A stretch of DNA of 29,343 nucleotides, from IMG/VR virus record IMGVR_UViG_3300042691_044235, positions 1 to 29,343 of that record, one strand, 5' to 3'. Each line of letters starts with the position of its first letter. The first letter of the stretch is position 1. The notes under the pieces are model-generated. The model was given only the letters and a program-made list of their open reading frames with translations, did not search any database and was not told the DNA's origin. Positions 13,101 to 22,511 of this stretch are shown piece by piece. This DNA is from a virus. Made by a program: the position numbers and the translations under genes.

Positions 13101-15254
13101 TCAGTTTGCAAAGTCAAAAACGGCTTCTTCAGCGGCTGATAAATCTGCTAAGAAGAAGGCATAACCGACATTAAAATGGTTGGCATCTACCTTACCAGAG
13201 TTTTCATCAATCACGCAAGTGTTGGGAAGTTTGTAAATACTTGCGTCCCAAACGGGTTGGGTGATACCCTCTACGCTACCTTGGCCTATGTCGTTAATAA
13301 GATGTCCATTTAACTCAGAGCAGTCACTAATTCTATAGTAGTCCCCTTCCCAGTCACCATACCCTTTACCCATTAAGGAATCAGTATCCACCCTTCTTTC
13401 ATGTAAAGGGTCGTACTTCACTATTTTACCCTCATGGTACCCGTCTTTCACACTGTCGGACACGGGTGCTATGAAAGAATTGTTGTAGTCTTCAGGGTAA
13501 CTAAAGTCAGAGGTGTACGTGGAGTAGAAGTAGGGTTCACTGTAAACATAGTTGGATGGCTTATACTTATTCAGCTTGGCAACAATTTCCTCATAAATAT
13601 CTGGTTTTTCACCTTTGGCAGGACACGTCATGTCTTCCGGCAATGTAGGAGACCCCCAATAACCAAAATTCTGACAAGTCAGATTAACCTTTTGCCACTC
13701 TGCTCCGTCTCTCTGGTAAGAGGGTGGCAAACGCACAAAGTACCTTTCCCAGTTAGAATCCCCAGGGCCATCATTCATGTCAGCTATCAGACCATTGGGG
13801 TAGCTGAGGGATGTTTGCTCCATTAAATCACCTACACAGAACAAAGGGTTGCTTTTCCAAAGCCGTAGCAACGTTTCACTGTCACTGACATTGGGCGAGG
13901 CATAATAGCTTAAACCACTAAAAATAAGATGTGAGATATCAAAATGGTAGGAAGATGTTAGAGAATCAGATAGTGTTATTGTCGGAAATTTTATAAAACT
14001 TTCATAACTATCAGGTGAATAGTCGAAGGTAAAGTTACCATTGAAAGGATTTATGCTGTAGGTAAATTGGAAACCCTGTCCTAGAAAGGTTTCCCCATCC
14101 ACCAGCAAATTACCGTTGCAATAGATAAGAACAGTGTCAAAGTTTGCTGGGGTGGGGGGCTCACCAGGACTTAAAGTCTGAACCTCTATGGAGAACCCTG
14201 AACCACCCCCTATCTCCCCGTCATCTGCGTACAAAACATCATTTATTCTGTAATCTCTTCCCGGTTCTACTATGGCAACATCGGTAACTGATCCAGATGT
14301 GACGGTTATGTCAGCAGAGGCACCTTCCCCCTCTCCACCTAACAAAGCAATGTTTGTATAAACTCCGTCCGCATACCCTGATCCACCAATGAGGGAGTCT
14401 AAGGCAACCAAATTCCCTCTTTCACCTGTGTTAACATTGTACCAATCCCCTCTCAATTGCCACTGCATCGCAAAAGGATCATACTCCCAGCGAGTGAAGA
14501 AGAAAATTGAGGCCACTCTGTTGTAAGGGTTAGGCTCTGTAAAATCCCATTGCATTTCCCCCTCGACATAGGGTGTATAGTCGAGGGGAATAATAGAAGT
14601 CTCAAATAACCTCGTATTTCCTATGTACTTTAAGGTCGTAGGGGGAGACAAATACCATGACCCATCCTTATCATACTTCATCAGCACTACTGGGTAAGGG
14701 TCGCTGATTGTAAATTTTAAGTTTGACACAGTATAGTTTACACCACTACTTGTCAAGCCCGTAGAATCATCAATGTTTACTGTAACTTGGGTAGGCAAAT
14801 AAGGGGAATCTGAATCGAACGACGCTACGTCAGGGTAGGTAAAGTTAACAATTTGCCATCCGACCTCACCTTTTAGCCTACACAACCTGATGCCAAAGGT
14901 CGAAGACAGAATCTGTGTTATTCCGAGAATGTGGTCGGAGGGAGCTAAACCAGATCCGTCAAAAATATCAACTACGGTTCCCTCCGAAACTTCATCAGGA
15001 TACGCCCTGAAAGATGCCACATCTAGGAATACTAAATCTGGGGTGATTACAGGGTCTAAGCCGCTGGGGTAACTGGACTGGACCCAGGGGCCACAGTTTA
15101 GGGGGTCGTTTTGGTAAACTAAAAACTTTTTGTCATCAGGGTTCCACCATACTTGGACGGGTTTTTCTATAGGCGGAGGTGTCTCATTGACAGTTGTAAC
15201 CTGTTGGTAGACAATTTTTAGTAGCTCATCAAACCTTAAAACTCTTTGAAAAGG
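13101..15254 (-). CDS. Fibre- or baseplate-like protein; N-terminal start unclear
   Basis: The first normal start codon is GTG 15020, giving 639 aa. However, the frame is open for 78 more codons up to the TAG at 15255-15257 that ends the upstream gene, and those codons look coding (FDELLKIVYQQV, VQVWWNPDDKKFLVYQND, CGPWVQSSYPSGLDP). They hold no ATG, GTG or TTG. So the true N-terminus may come from amber readthrough, from frameshifting near an out-of-frame ATG, or from an uncorrected sequence error. Residues about 211-281 (counted from GTG 15020) form a Gly-rich beta domain, GSGYADGVYTNIALLGG...GGGSGF, also found in the J-like protein. The rest is beta-rich with many Tyr/Asp/Ser, typical of tail fibres or baseplate attachments. 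Confidence 0.75.
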   Translation of the reverse strand, partial: PFQRVLRFDELLKIVYQQVTTVNETPPPIEKPVQVWWNPDDKKFLVYQNDPLNCGPWVQSSYPSGLDPVITPDLVFLDVASFRAYPDEVSEGTVVDIFDGSGLAPSDHILGITQILSSTFGIRLCRLKGEVGWQIVNFTYPDVASFDSDSPYLPTQVTVNIDDSTGLTSSGVNYTVSNLKFTISDPYPVVLMKYDKDGSWYLSPPTTLKYIGNTRLFETSIIPLDYTPYVEGEMQWDFTEPNPYNRVASIFFFTRWEYDPFAMQWQLRGDWYNVNTGERGNLVALDSLIGGSGYADGVYTNIALLGGEGEGASADITVTSGSVTDVAIVEPGRDYRINDVLYADDGEIGGGSGFSIEVQTLSPGEPPTPANFDTVLIYCNGNLLVDGETFLGQGFQFTYSINPFNGNFTFDYSPDSYESFIKFPTITLSDSLTSSYHFDISHLIFSGLSYYASPNVSDSETLLRLWKSNPLFCVGDLMEQTSLSYPNGLIADMNDGPGDSNWERYFVRLPPSYQRDGAEWQKVNLTCQNFGYWGSPTLPEDMTCPAKGEKPDIYEEIVAKLNKYKPSNYVYSEPYFYSTYTSDFSYPEDYNNSFIAPVSDSVKDGYHEGKIVKYDPLHERRVDTDSLMGKGYGDWEGDYYRISDCSELNGHLINDIGQGSVEGITQPVWDASIYKLPNTCVIDENSGKVDANHFNVGYAFFLADLSAAEEAVFDFAN

Positions 15255-16208
15255 CTATAAATAGAGAGACTTTCTTTCGTCAAAACCGTGTAAGGACAAC
15301 GAGTCAAACACGTGGTGGAAGGGAAGGTAGCCGCCCTTATTGCCCCATGCTCCCAGGAAGTATTGGATAATTTTGCTATCCAACCAATCCGAAGGATCTT
15401 GCCACTGTTTAATCGTAACAATTAGGAAAGATTCCTCATGTTCTAATCTTGCTGATAGCCCTGTGTTTATGACTTCAAAGTTGCAGGGGATGCTAATAAA
15501 CCACAGGGACTTGTCAAAGTCGTAGGTTGGGGTTAATAGAGTGTCTTCACTGATGAATAGAACAACAGGTAAATCAAAATAGTATCTTGACCCTGTATAA
15601 AAAACATTGTATTTATAAGGGATGTCTTTTTCAGTATTGTAAAGAGGGTACAAAATTATTGCCCCTCCTTCAATCTTACAAGTAAAGGACCTATCGGCCG
15701 ATGCACCAGGCAAAGGTCTTCTAAAAGGAGGAGGTATGGCCTCTGTGGCGACTGTCTTTAATTGATTGGTTGAGGCAATGTCAGTGTAAAATTGATCCGG
15801 CAAGATTCCAAAGTCAAGCTCCAGATTTTCACCTACAGGGGTTGCCCCTTTGAGCAAATACTCCTTTTCATTCAACAGAAAAATCTGCCCCTCTTTTATG
15901 TAGGAATTGTTTTTGATAACAACTTTATTATCCCAATTTCTAATTTCTACGATTTCCGGGTAGATGTATCCGTTATAAACTCCGTAAGAACCTGCCAATA
16001 GCTGCCTTTTTTGGTCTACAGTCGCTGAGTAGGAATCCCAATAGTTGGACCCACTCCAGCCTAACAACTGCCCTAACCAATCCAATTGAGCAGGTACTCT
16101 TACCTTTACATCCAACGCCGCCCCAAATTGGTCTTGATTTAAGTAATTATTTATTTCATTCCTTAACTCAAAATTACTTACATCAAAGTTAGGAGAGTAA
16201 ATTGTCAT
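15255..16208 (-). CDS. P2-I-like baseplate protein (ends in amber codon)
   Basis: The 317-aa protein starts at ATG 16208 after AGAAAG. The segment at about 40-75, QLDWLGQLLGW...YWDSYSATVDQKRQLLAGS, is like the P2 gpI tail-protein motif (L-x-x-L-A-W...W-D...K-R-x-L-I...S), though diverged. P2 I proteins link the J wedge protein to the fibre, and the gene order here (J, one extra gene, this, then fibre) fits. It stops at TAG with the frame staying open beyond. The call is moderate because the motif is short. Confidence 0.6.
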   Translation of the reverse strand: MTIYSPNFDVSNFELRNEINNYLNQDQFGAALDVKVRVPAQLDWLGQLLGWSGSNYWDSYSATVDQKRQLLAGSYGVYNGYIYPEIVEIRNWDNKVVIKNNSYIKEGQIFLLNEKEYLLKGATPVGENLELDFGILPDQFYTDIASTNQLKTVATEAIPPPFRRPLPGASADRSFTCKIEGGAIILYPLYNTEKDIPYKYNVFYTGSRYYFDLPVVLFISEDTLLTPTYDFDKSLWFISIPCNFEVINTGLSARLEHEESFLIVTIKQWQDPSDWLDSKIIQYFLGAWGNKGGYLPFHHVFDSLSLHGFDERKSLYL

Positions 16209-16247
16209 CTTTCTCTTTTCTTCAAGGGCATTAGGATCTGTAAGATT

Positions 16248-17564
16248 TTACCCGCCCAATACAATCTGTTGGTAAGGGTTATAGGGACACGCCCCATAAC
16301 TAATTTCCACCCCTTGCTTCTCCAAATTAGAATACTCTTTCGCCATAGCTGTCGCAGGGCTCATCCAATACTCTGGAAAATTTGAAAATTGATTGTACAA
16401 ATTCATTAGAGATTCGTCCCAAGGGCGGGTCAACCATTCTGCAATAGGTTCATAACTATTAAAAACAATTTCCCTAATGTCCTGTATGCTTGTTACCGTG
16501 AAAGCATTATTTATGTCTACGTAAGCTAACTTGCAAAGGATAAGGGGGATTTCCTCTCCTAAGGAATTTGTGAACTTGTCTGGGACGGCATTTAGTGGGT
16601 AGGCAACAAGTGCGTAATTAGTTGTCATTGTCGCTGGTTTTTTCTCCAAAGTTACCACGCCAGATACGCTCACATCCCTAATCGAAACTTTGGGATCAGA
16701 CCATTCTACTTTCCAGCCTTTGCAAGGGAAAGAATCATCTATGGAAAAATCATAGACTTGTACCCCATCCTGAGAGGAGACTTCTGTAGTTTGCCAGAAG
16801 TTCCATACAGGGGTGACACAAAAACCATCATCACCTTGCTCAGAACAAGACATGTAGTATAGGGTTGCTGTGCCAGTGTAGGTAGTTTTTGGGGGGCACT
16901 TAAGGAGAATTTTATTAAAAGTGCAAGGTAAGGGAAGTTGCCAGCTTAGCTCAGCGCTTCCAGCATAAGTAGGAAAGGCAGCGTCATAATTTGACCAGTA
17001 AAGTTGGTTGTCACCCATGAAGGCATACTGCGGGGTGTATCTCCACCCTATGACTGCATCCGTGCCACTCTGTATCTCCATCTTGAAGCCAGATAAGGAG
17101 AAATCTGATACTTCGTATTGGGCCTGAATGGGGGAATCGTCATAATAAAGCTGATAGGCAAGTAGGTACTTTGCACTACCCATTCCCACCAATTCTATGT
17201 CTATTAGAACAGGGTCAACGGGGATTGTACCATACTTCCATACAATTTGCCCACTTTGTATTGTCAAATACTTATTTTCTCCTGAGGTTTGCACCACCAT
17301 CGAGGTAGAACCTGTTATCCCCTGCCCCACGGGGATGTAGGGGTATGCCGTGTTGTTATCTAAACCAAAATCTATTTTGTATCTCTCCGAAGCAGCAGGG
17401 AGGCGGTCATAAATCGGTCTACCCCCGTTCTTCCATTCGGTTGGAATCGGATTTAATTTATTTACGTCTGTGTATTGTTTGGAAAAGAAAATTCCCTGTG
17501 TGGAGTTATTGTTGACAACAATGGTTTCTCTGCCGCCATCTATGGGATTTAATTGCTGAGACAT
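16248..17564 (-). CDS. Baseplate-associated protein of unknown family (438 aa)
   Basis: This gene sits four bases after the J-like gene and before the P2-I-like gene, so it likely belongs to the baseplate wedge. The N-terminus has GGRETIVVNNNSTQG. The middle is beta-rich with many Tyr, Trp and Gly and paired Cys. The C-terminus is helical (about 380-425: EWLTRPWDESLMNLYNQF...AMAKEYSNLEKQG). It may correspond in role to gp8- or gp7-like wedge proteins, but I see no motif that proves this. Confidence 0.7.
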   Translation of the reverse strand: MSQQLNPIDGGRETIVVNNNSTQGIFFSKQYTDVNKLNPIPTEWKNGGRPIYDRLPAASERYKIDFGLDNNTAYPYIPVGQGITGSTSMVVQTSGENKYLTIQSGQIVWKYGTIPVDPVLIDIELVGMGSAKYLLAYQLYYDDSPIQAQYEVSDFSLSGFKMEIQSGTDAVIGWRYTPQYAFMGDNQLYWSNYDAAFPTYAGSAELSWQLPLPCTFNKILLKCPPKTTYTGTATLYYMSCSEQGDDGFCVTPVWNFWQTTEVSSQDGVQVYDFSIDDSFPCKGWKVEWSDPKVSIRDVSVSGVVTLEKKPATMTTNYALVAYPLNAVPDKFTNSLGEEIPLILCKLAYVDINNAFTVTSIQDIREIVFNSYEPIAEWLTRPWDESLMNLYNQFSNFPEYWMSPATAMAKEYSNLEKQGVEISYGACPYNPYQQIVLGG

Positions 17565-17568
17565 TGTA

Positions 17569-20500
17569 TCAAAGGGCTAAGGTTCCCTGACCATAGACAG
17601 GAGGTGTTAGTACAGACTGGGTGCCTGAATACCAGGATAGTTCGGACTGTTCTAAAGAGGAATCGGTAGACTCCCATACATAGATCAACCTTTGATTAGC
17701 CCCATTGACAGTGGAAGAACTTTTTGGAATTATTGTGATTTGACAAGGGCCTAATTTTATGGAAGATGTTCCATCCCCAAATTGGGGCAAAATAGGTTCT
17801 TCACAGACATACCCGCACACAATCCTCAGAAGATTTCCCGTAAATTCCTCGTACCTTGGGCTATTTGTTTGATTCAGCCCGTTATACCCGGAAACAGTGG
17901 CAGCGGGTGTAAATGCTTTCATCACCCTGTAAAAACTACTATCGTTTTCATTTACGATAATGTCCTCAGCAAAGTTTGCATAGAGGGGGTTGTTGTAAGG
18001 GATAGAATATTCGTAGGAGGACTCAAGATCGTAAAAACTTGATGCCTCAACGAAAGTGCCATTGTTGTAATAAACCTCAAAGTCGAAGACAGGGGTGACA
18101 GAAGATGTTGCTACGTAAGATCTGATTTCACTACCATTTCTGAAGAAAGTGACATCGCCTTTAAAAAAGGTGAACATTCTTGCAGGTTTTGTTAAGGGCG
18201 TGTCATCAGGAGGGTTAATACTTGATACCTTTAAGGTAAGATCAGAGCCTGTTCCCCCTAAATAAGCGTTGTCTACTGTCAAAAAGTCCCCAACCCTGTA
18301 GTTTTGCCCTCTATTGGACGTAAATACATAGGAAGCATAGCCATTTAGTACAGTAATGTTTGCTGTGCCAGAGATTCCGTCACCACCTATTAAAGGCACA
18401 TTGCTGTAGGTGCCATCCACATAGCCTTCACCTCCATACACAATAGTCAATTTCCCAATCTGACCAGAAAAACCCTGAGCCAATTCCGATGAAAATTGCT
18501 CTTTAAGCTCAGGGGTTGGGGCAAGGTCTATGACATAGTCCCCTACCAAAAGATCCTGAATGTTGGTTGAATTAGGGGTGAAATACTGAGCAGCTATGAA
18601 GTAATTAGAAACAGACTTGCTATCTTCCTTATATTCTAAGTATTGGCCAGCCTTAAACCTTGGCTTATACTTATAGATTGGCAACCCTTTGTTCCCATCA
18701 AAGGTAACAACCTCTTGCAGAACCCCCTCTTCTACCAGTTGATCAAAGTAATCGCTTACCTTTTCGGAGTTGGGATTATAGGTGAATCCGCTTACTACAT
18801 AAGCATACTTAGTGACCACCCCTTTTGTAGTATCAACGTAGTAGTAATTAGGGTCAATTTCCTGGTTAGGGCCACTTCCAACCTGAGGGGTATAAACCCA
18901 TGTCCCTGCGATGTAAGATGTTTCTGAGGTTAATTCTTCTGGTACGATGGCAGGGCCTAACTTGAAAGCGGACTGAGCACCCGTTGTACTATTTGTTGAT
19001 GCCTCCAGTTGAAAATTCTTGCTAACTAACCAAGCTAAGGCCCCTGGCCTGCTGTTTAATGGGGCATTATCAGGGAACGCAGGTATGAAATCACCACTGC
19101 TATAGTCAAACTCTATGATTTCAGGGTCTATTGTCCCTAAATTAGAGTATTGGTAGGTGTTTCCAACGACCCAGGGACTGTAATTCTTTACTTCGGAGAT
19201 TTTACCTGCATAAATAAATTGCAAAAATTCAGAAGTTGAGGAAACGGTAATGTTCTCTAAAACAACATGGAGCCCTTGTTGACCTGATCCAACCGTATCT
19301 TCATAGTAAACTATGTCACCCAGCTCAAAAGAACCAGAAGCCGCTGATTTTATCTGAGTTAGCTTAAGGTTGCCGTAAACCGTTTGATCAAATTTATCAG
19401 TTGAGTAGGGGGTGAAGTTGGCAAGGACAGGGTAGAAAACAGGGTTTGGCGTATCTACTCTTACCAAATCCCTGATAGACAGTAAATTAGAAGTTGGTAA
19501 AAAATTATAAATTTTACTGTAGGTGGCGGAAGTTATTCCTAGGCCATTCGGGGTGTTGAAAGCGGAAGATGAGAAAATGTGAGGGTCTGAGAATCTTGTG
19601 TCAGCCGTGAAGTATGTGTAGAAAGCAGCATCTACGTCGCTGACTGTGGGGTTTATTGTGGCCGGGAAGGTATTACCGGGCGTCAAAACCTGGAATAGAA
19701 TGTTTCGGAAGTTAAGGGAACTTTGCCTAAAGTCACTACCAAAGGTGCCGTTAGGGTTTACCTCTAATGTCAAATTGTATTGGACTTGGCTAAGGGTTAT
19801 TGGGAATAGGTGGCCTTGATTTTCTACAGGGACGAGAAAATTTATGGCATTTTGTCCATTTTTTATCTCTGTCTCTGTGAGTTCTACGCCGCCGGGGCCA
19901 AGTACAAAGAAGGATACTTGCCCATTTGGCTTAGCATAATCGGAATTGTAATTATAGGCAAACTTGCTTGATCTGTTAGGTTGAACAGATGTCAGTGTGC
20001 CAATTCCGTATAAATCGGTGAAGAAATCTTGCCAATCCGTTTCACTGACAAGGTTTCTACGGCGGATTAAAGTGAAAAATCTTTCCCTAACCTGTTGATA
20101 AGTTTCTACGTCGCTTCCGCCAACGGCAGGTTTAGGATTGGAGATTGATACGGCAAATTGACCTAAGCTGGAGGAGCCTGTAATTGACTTTGCGGGGACG
20201 TTGTAAAGAGTTCCTACGAAGGTGGAATAAACGGGGACTTTGCCTAGGGTTTGTCCCGGCGGTATCGTTACATCTTCATAGGAAACAAACTCGTAGCTCT
20301 GCCCCCCAGAAAGCTGAGAGTTTGTTGTGAAGGATGTTCCTGCTGGGATGACAATAGATACATTCTGAGGATTTATTGCGACTTCGACTTGGGCTACGGC
20401 TGGGGTGCCCAGTCTGCGCATCGCCCCTAAGAATGGCCCAATCCATTCTAAAAGAATTTTATCTGGTAACTGATTGGCCCAAAATAGCAACTCACCCTGG

Positions 20501-20664
20501 GCAAATGCCTGGCCTTCTAATAAAACGGCTAAGGGGTTACCTGCGCTGAAATCATTTAAGGTGCGATTAGAAGCGTCATAGACAACCTGAGCGGCTTGCT
20601 GCACAAGCTCAGTTTCGTTTCTTGGGTCAATACTTACCGAAGGTAAGGGTGCGTATCTTGGCAT
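17569..20664 (-). CDS. Baseplate J/gp6-like wedge protein (1031 aa)
   Basis: The N-terminal 330 residues match baseplate J/gp6 proteins: helical VQQAAQVVYDASNRTLNDFS, then LLFWANQLPDKILLEWIG, a beta domain with IPAGTSFTT (about 107-115), then SNPKPAVGGSDVETYQQVRERFF (about 174-196; the PxxGGxDxE...R.R pattern is the family hallmark) and SETDWQDFF. Such proteins form the ring of the contractile-tail baseplate. The remaining 700 residues are a large beta-rich extension. They include a Gly-rich domain (about 737-816, GGEGYVDGTYSNVPLIGGDG) that is shared with the fibre-like protein at 13101. Typical J proteins are 300-500 aa, so this one resembles the larger gp6-like forms. Confidence 0.88.
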   Translation of the reverse strand: MPRYAPLPSVSIDPRNETELVQQAAQVVYDASNRTLNDFSAGNPLAVLLEGQAFAQGELLFWANQLPDKILLEWIGPFLGAMRRLGTPAVAQVEVAINPQNVSIVIPAGTSFTTNSQLSGGQSYEFVSYEDVTIPPGQTLGKVPVYSTFVGTLYNVPAKSITGSSSLGQFAVSISNPKPAVGGSDVETYQQVRERFFTLIRRRNLVSETDWQDFFTDLYGIGTLTSVQPNRSSKFAYNYNSDYAKPNGQVSFFVLGPGGVELTETEIKNGQNAINFLVPVENQGHLFPITLSQVQYNLTLEVNPNGTFGSDFRQSSLNFRNILFQVLTPGNTFPATINPTVSDVDAAFYTYFTADTRFSDPHIFSSSAFNTPNGLGITSATYSKIYNFLPTSNLLSIRDLVRVDTPNPVFYPVLANFTPYSTDKFDQTVYGNLKLTQIKSAASGSFELGDIVYYEDTVGSGQQGLHVVLENITVSSTSEFLQFIYAGKISEVKNYSPWVVGNTYQYSNLGTIDPEIIEFDYSSGDFIPAFPDNAPLNSRPGALAWLVSKNFQLEASTNSTTGAQSAFKLGPAIVPEELTSETSYIAGTWVYTPQVGSGPNQEIDPNYYYVDTTKGVVTKYAYVVSGFTYNPNSEKVSDYFDQLVEEGVLQEVVTFDGNKGLPIYKYKPRFKAGQYLEYKEDSKSVSNYFIAAQYFTPNSTNIQDLLVGDYVIDLAPTPELKEQFSSELAQGFSGQIGKLTIVYGGEGYVDGTYSNVPLIGGDGISGTANITVLNGYASYVFTSNRGQNYRVGDFLTVDNAYLGGTGSDLTLKVSSINPPDDTPLTKPARMFTFFKGDVTFFRNGSEIRSYVATSSVTPVFDFEVYYNNGTFVEASSFYDLESSYEYSIPYNNPLYANFAEDIIVNENDSSFYRVMKAFTPAATVSGYNGLNQTNSPRYEEFTGNLLRIVCGYVCEEPILPQFGDGTSSIKLGPCQITIIPKSSSTVNGANQRLIYVWESTDSSLEQSELSWYSGTQSVLTPPVYGQGTLAL

Positions 20665-20704
20665 TTTTATCTCAAGTTAAATATCCTTAGGCAAAGGATA
20701 GAGT

Positions 20705-21178
20705 TCAGTATGTGCCGTTGTCTATGACCAATGTATCAAACTGCTGCTCTAAAATCCTCTTCGTTATTAAATCTGTGGGGGCTAAGGAATCAAATTTCTG
20801 AGGAATAGATGGCAGGGGGATACCGTTAGCATAATCGTATTTTATGTTTGTCAGAAAGCTGGTAGGGGCAGCGTCGACACTTTGCTCAATGAAAGGGTTT
20901 AGGTCAGGGTCGTAGCCGAAGGCCCAAAGTCCTGTGGCAACTTTATTGCCTGAGATGGGGGAACCTGAAATGAATACCCCGCCACTGGTCATGTTGGGTT
21001 GGTCAGTACCCAAAGTAACATACCGTGAATCTAAGCCATTAGGCCCACGCAGAACCAGTGATTCTAAGCCCAGGGGGTTATAGTGGTGGTCAAGGTCTTG
21101 GCCATCAAAATAGATTTGTTTGAATCCGTTTAACCATTCGCTGGTTACAACTACCCCTTTGCTAAACGTTGTCTTCAT
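20705..21178 (-). CDS. Unknown structural protein (157 aa), first gene of the baseplate transcript
   Basis: The N-terminus, TTFSKGVVVTSEWLNGFKQIYFDG, resembles the start of many short phage tail or fibre-attachment proteins, but I cannot name a family. The rest is polar with Asp/Asn/Pro-rich loops and no Cys or membrane segment. It is the first gene after the MCP/tube terminator and a candidate promoter, so it may be the first gene of a new transcript that contains the baseplate genes. Confidence 0.7.
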   Translation of the reverse strand: MKTTFSKGVVVTSEWLNGFKQIYFDGQDLDHHYNPLGLESLVLRGPNGLDSRYVTLGTDQPNMTSGGVFISGSPISGNKVATGLWAFGYDPDLNPFIEQSVDAAPTSFLTNIKYDYANGIPLPSIPQKFDSLAPTDLITKRILEQQFDTLVIDNGTY

Positions 21179-21233
21179 TTAACTGCTTCTGTATGTCTTA
21201 AGGGTTTTACCCACCTTTAACATGTTGAACTTT

Positions 21234-21262
21234 TTTAAAAAATTTCCAAAGTTTTCAATCAA
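21234..21262 (-). promoter_or_regulatory. Candidate promoter for the baseplate operon
   Basis: On the - strand TTGATT (21262-21257) and TTTAAA (21239-21234) are 17 nt apart, upstream of the gene starting at 21178 and just downstream of the tube-gene terminator. The -10 is weak and the region is very AT-rich, so chance is possible. Confidence 0.35.
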
Positions 21263-21289
21263 GACGGCTGGGTAGTTATAGGTTGGCAA

Positions 21290-21314
21290 TAAAAAAGGGT
21301 CCTTTCGGACCCTT
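21290..21314 (-). terminator. Terminator after the capsid-tube transcript
   Basis: On the - strand AAGGGTCC (21314 end) and GGACCCTT form a perfect 8-bp stem with a GAAA loop, followed by a T run (about 21296-21290). It lies 20 nt after the tail-tube stop. Confidence 0.88.
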
Positions 21315-21334
21315 GGAAAAATTCACTTAAGGAA

Positions 21335-21778
21335 TCAAGTTCTATCCCAGCTATTGACTGTAAACTCCACCTCGATCTCCTGAACGTCGCCGCTTTCACG
21401 GTCAACGTCTGCAGTGTTGATTGAGAGGAATCTGCAACCGTAGCAAGTGTATTGGCCTCCCGCAGGGGCCGATCCATTTCCTACGCAGTCTTTAGGCGTA
21501 ACAGTGATAGTAATGTCTTCGCAATTATACTGAAGCCAGTAGATTTCCAATTGTTTGAAAATTGTGGGATCGTATGGGGCAGTCAAGGTGACGTTGTCAG
21601 CCGTTCTGGGTCCCGTAATTTTGAAGATTCTATTTCCTGTACCGTTGGCATAGGTGCTATCATCCGAGGAATCTTTGATTCCACTGAATTTTGTGAAAAC
21701 CGCTATCAGAGTTGGCCCGCCTGGGGCTACAAAGGATACCTCATATTGGGCCTTTGTAATTGGTCTTAGGATAGCCAT
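21335..21778 (-). CDS. Tail-tube-like protein
   Basis: This 147-aa protein has a strong ribosome site (AGGAGGTG) and follows the capsid gene by 33 nt. The layout fits tail-tube (gp19-like) proteins: a first strand YEVSFVAPGG, a FTKFSGIKDSSDD loop (the F-x-x-x-S-G motif), a middle TAPYDPTIFKQLEIYWLQ, and a C-terminal GDVQEIEVEFTVNSW, which matches the common ending of tube proteins. Cysteine positions (CEDI, CVGN, CYGC) are unusual for the family. The assignment rests on pattern and context; no sheath gene is visible in the window. Confidence 0.6.
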   Translation of the reverse strand: MAILRPITKAQYEVSFVAPGGPTLIAVFTKFSGIKDSSDDSTYANGTGNRIFKITGPRTADNVTLTAPYDPTIFKQLEIYWLQYNCEDITITVTPKDCVGNGSAPAGGQYTCYGCRFLSINTADVDRESGDVQEIEVEFTVNSWDRT

Positions 21779-21811
21779 GTGAGCACCTCCTTTTTTAGGT
21801 TATTCCGTCCG

Positions 21812-22511
21812 TCAGGACAGAATGTCGGTGATCATTGCGCCAGAACCGATAAGACCGGTGGCACCGAGGCCAACCAGATTTACAACACGTTCGACAGTGA
21901 TTTCAGCACGCACAACACGGCGTTCGCGCACGTAATACTCCGGACGCACAGAAGGCGTCCCGGTGAGTTGATACGTGTAGCTAAAGGCGGGGGTAGCCGC
22001 ATTAGCACCGCCAGCGGGCATGATTGAATCAGAGGGGCCGCTGGGGCTGTAGAACAGCAGGATTCCGTTTGAAGGGAATACAGGCTGCAGGCTGCCATTA
22101 GCAGCCAAATAACGACCTTCAGCAACACGCAGACCACGCTCAAGACCGAAGTAACGTGCAAGCACGTCAGTGTCGATGCTATCAGCGGAGGTATACTTGA
22201 TACGCTCAAGGATCGCCTGATTGGTCAGCAACTGGTCAAACACTGCGGTTCCAAGAACAGCAGAGTTTGGGCGAATACCAATCTGGTTTGCAACGGCACG
22301 CTTCAGGGTCAGAACGTCCTCAATGGGGTTGCCAGAGAGGGCGGACCATGCGGCGGGGCCGGAGGCGGTACCATACGCTGTATTGAAATCAGTCCAAGAT
22401 TCAAAACCGAGACCGGTTTGTGAACCAGCGACTGTATCCCAGGGTTCGTATGGGTTGTAGGATGCGGTGACTGTCACAGCCTGAGATACGGTGTACTCAT
22501 AGCTGTTCATC
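21812..22511 (-). CDS. Major capsid protein, exon 12 (C-terminal 232 residues)
   Basis: This is the only long exon. It begins G-ATG in the reading frame, so the ATG at 22510 is an internal Met (residue 129), not a start. It holds the shell domain, including RAVANQIGIRPNSAVLG (a common coat-protein motif), ILERIKYTS, YYVRERRVVRAEITVERVV and the C-terminal GLIGSGAMI. A separate start at 22510 would give a coat protein lacking its N-arm and E-loop, and no ribosome site is present. Confidence 0.92.

Noticed and set aside
12734-13174. 146-aa + strand ORF rich in Ser, Thr, Gly and Val
   Set aside because: It is the antisense of the repetitive acidic gene at 12634-13086 and has no independent support.
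21812-22510. Stand-alone 232-aa capsid-like gene starting at ATG 22510
   Set aside because: It would lack the N-arm and E-loop, has no ribosome site, and begins exactly at an intron 3' end; the spliced frame explains it better.
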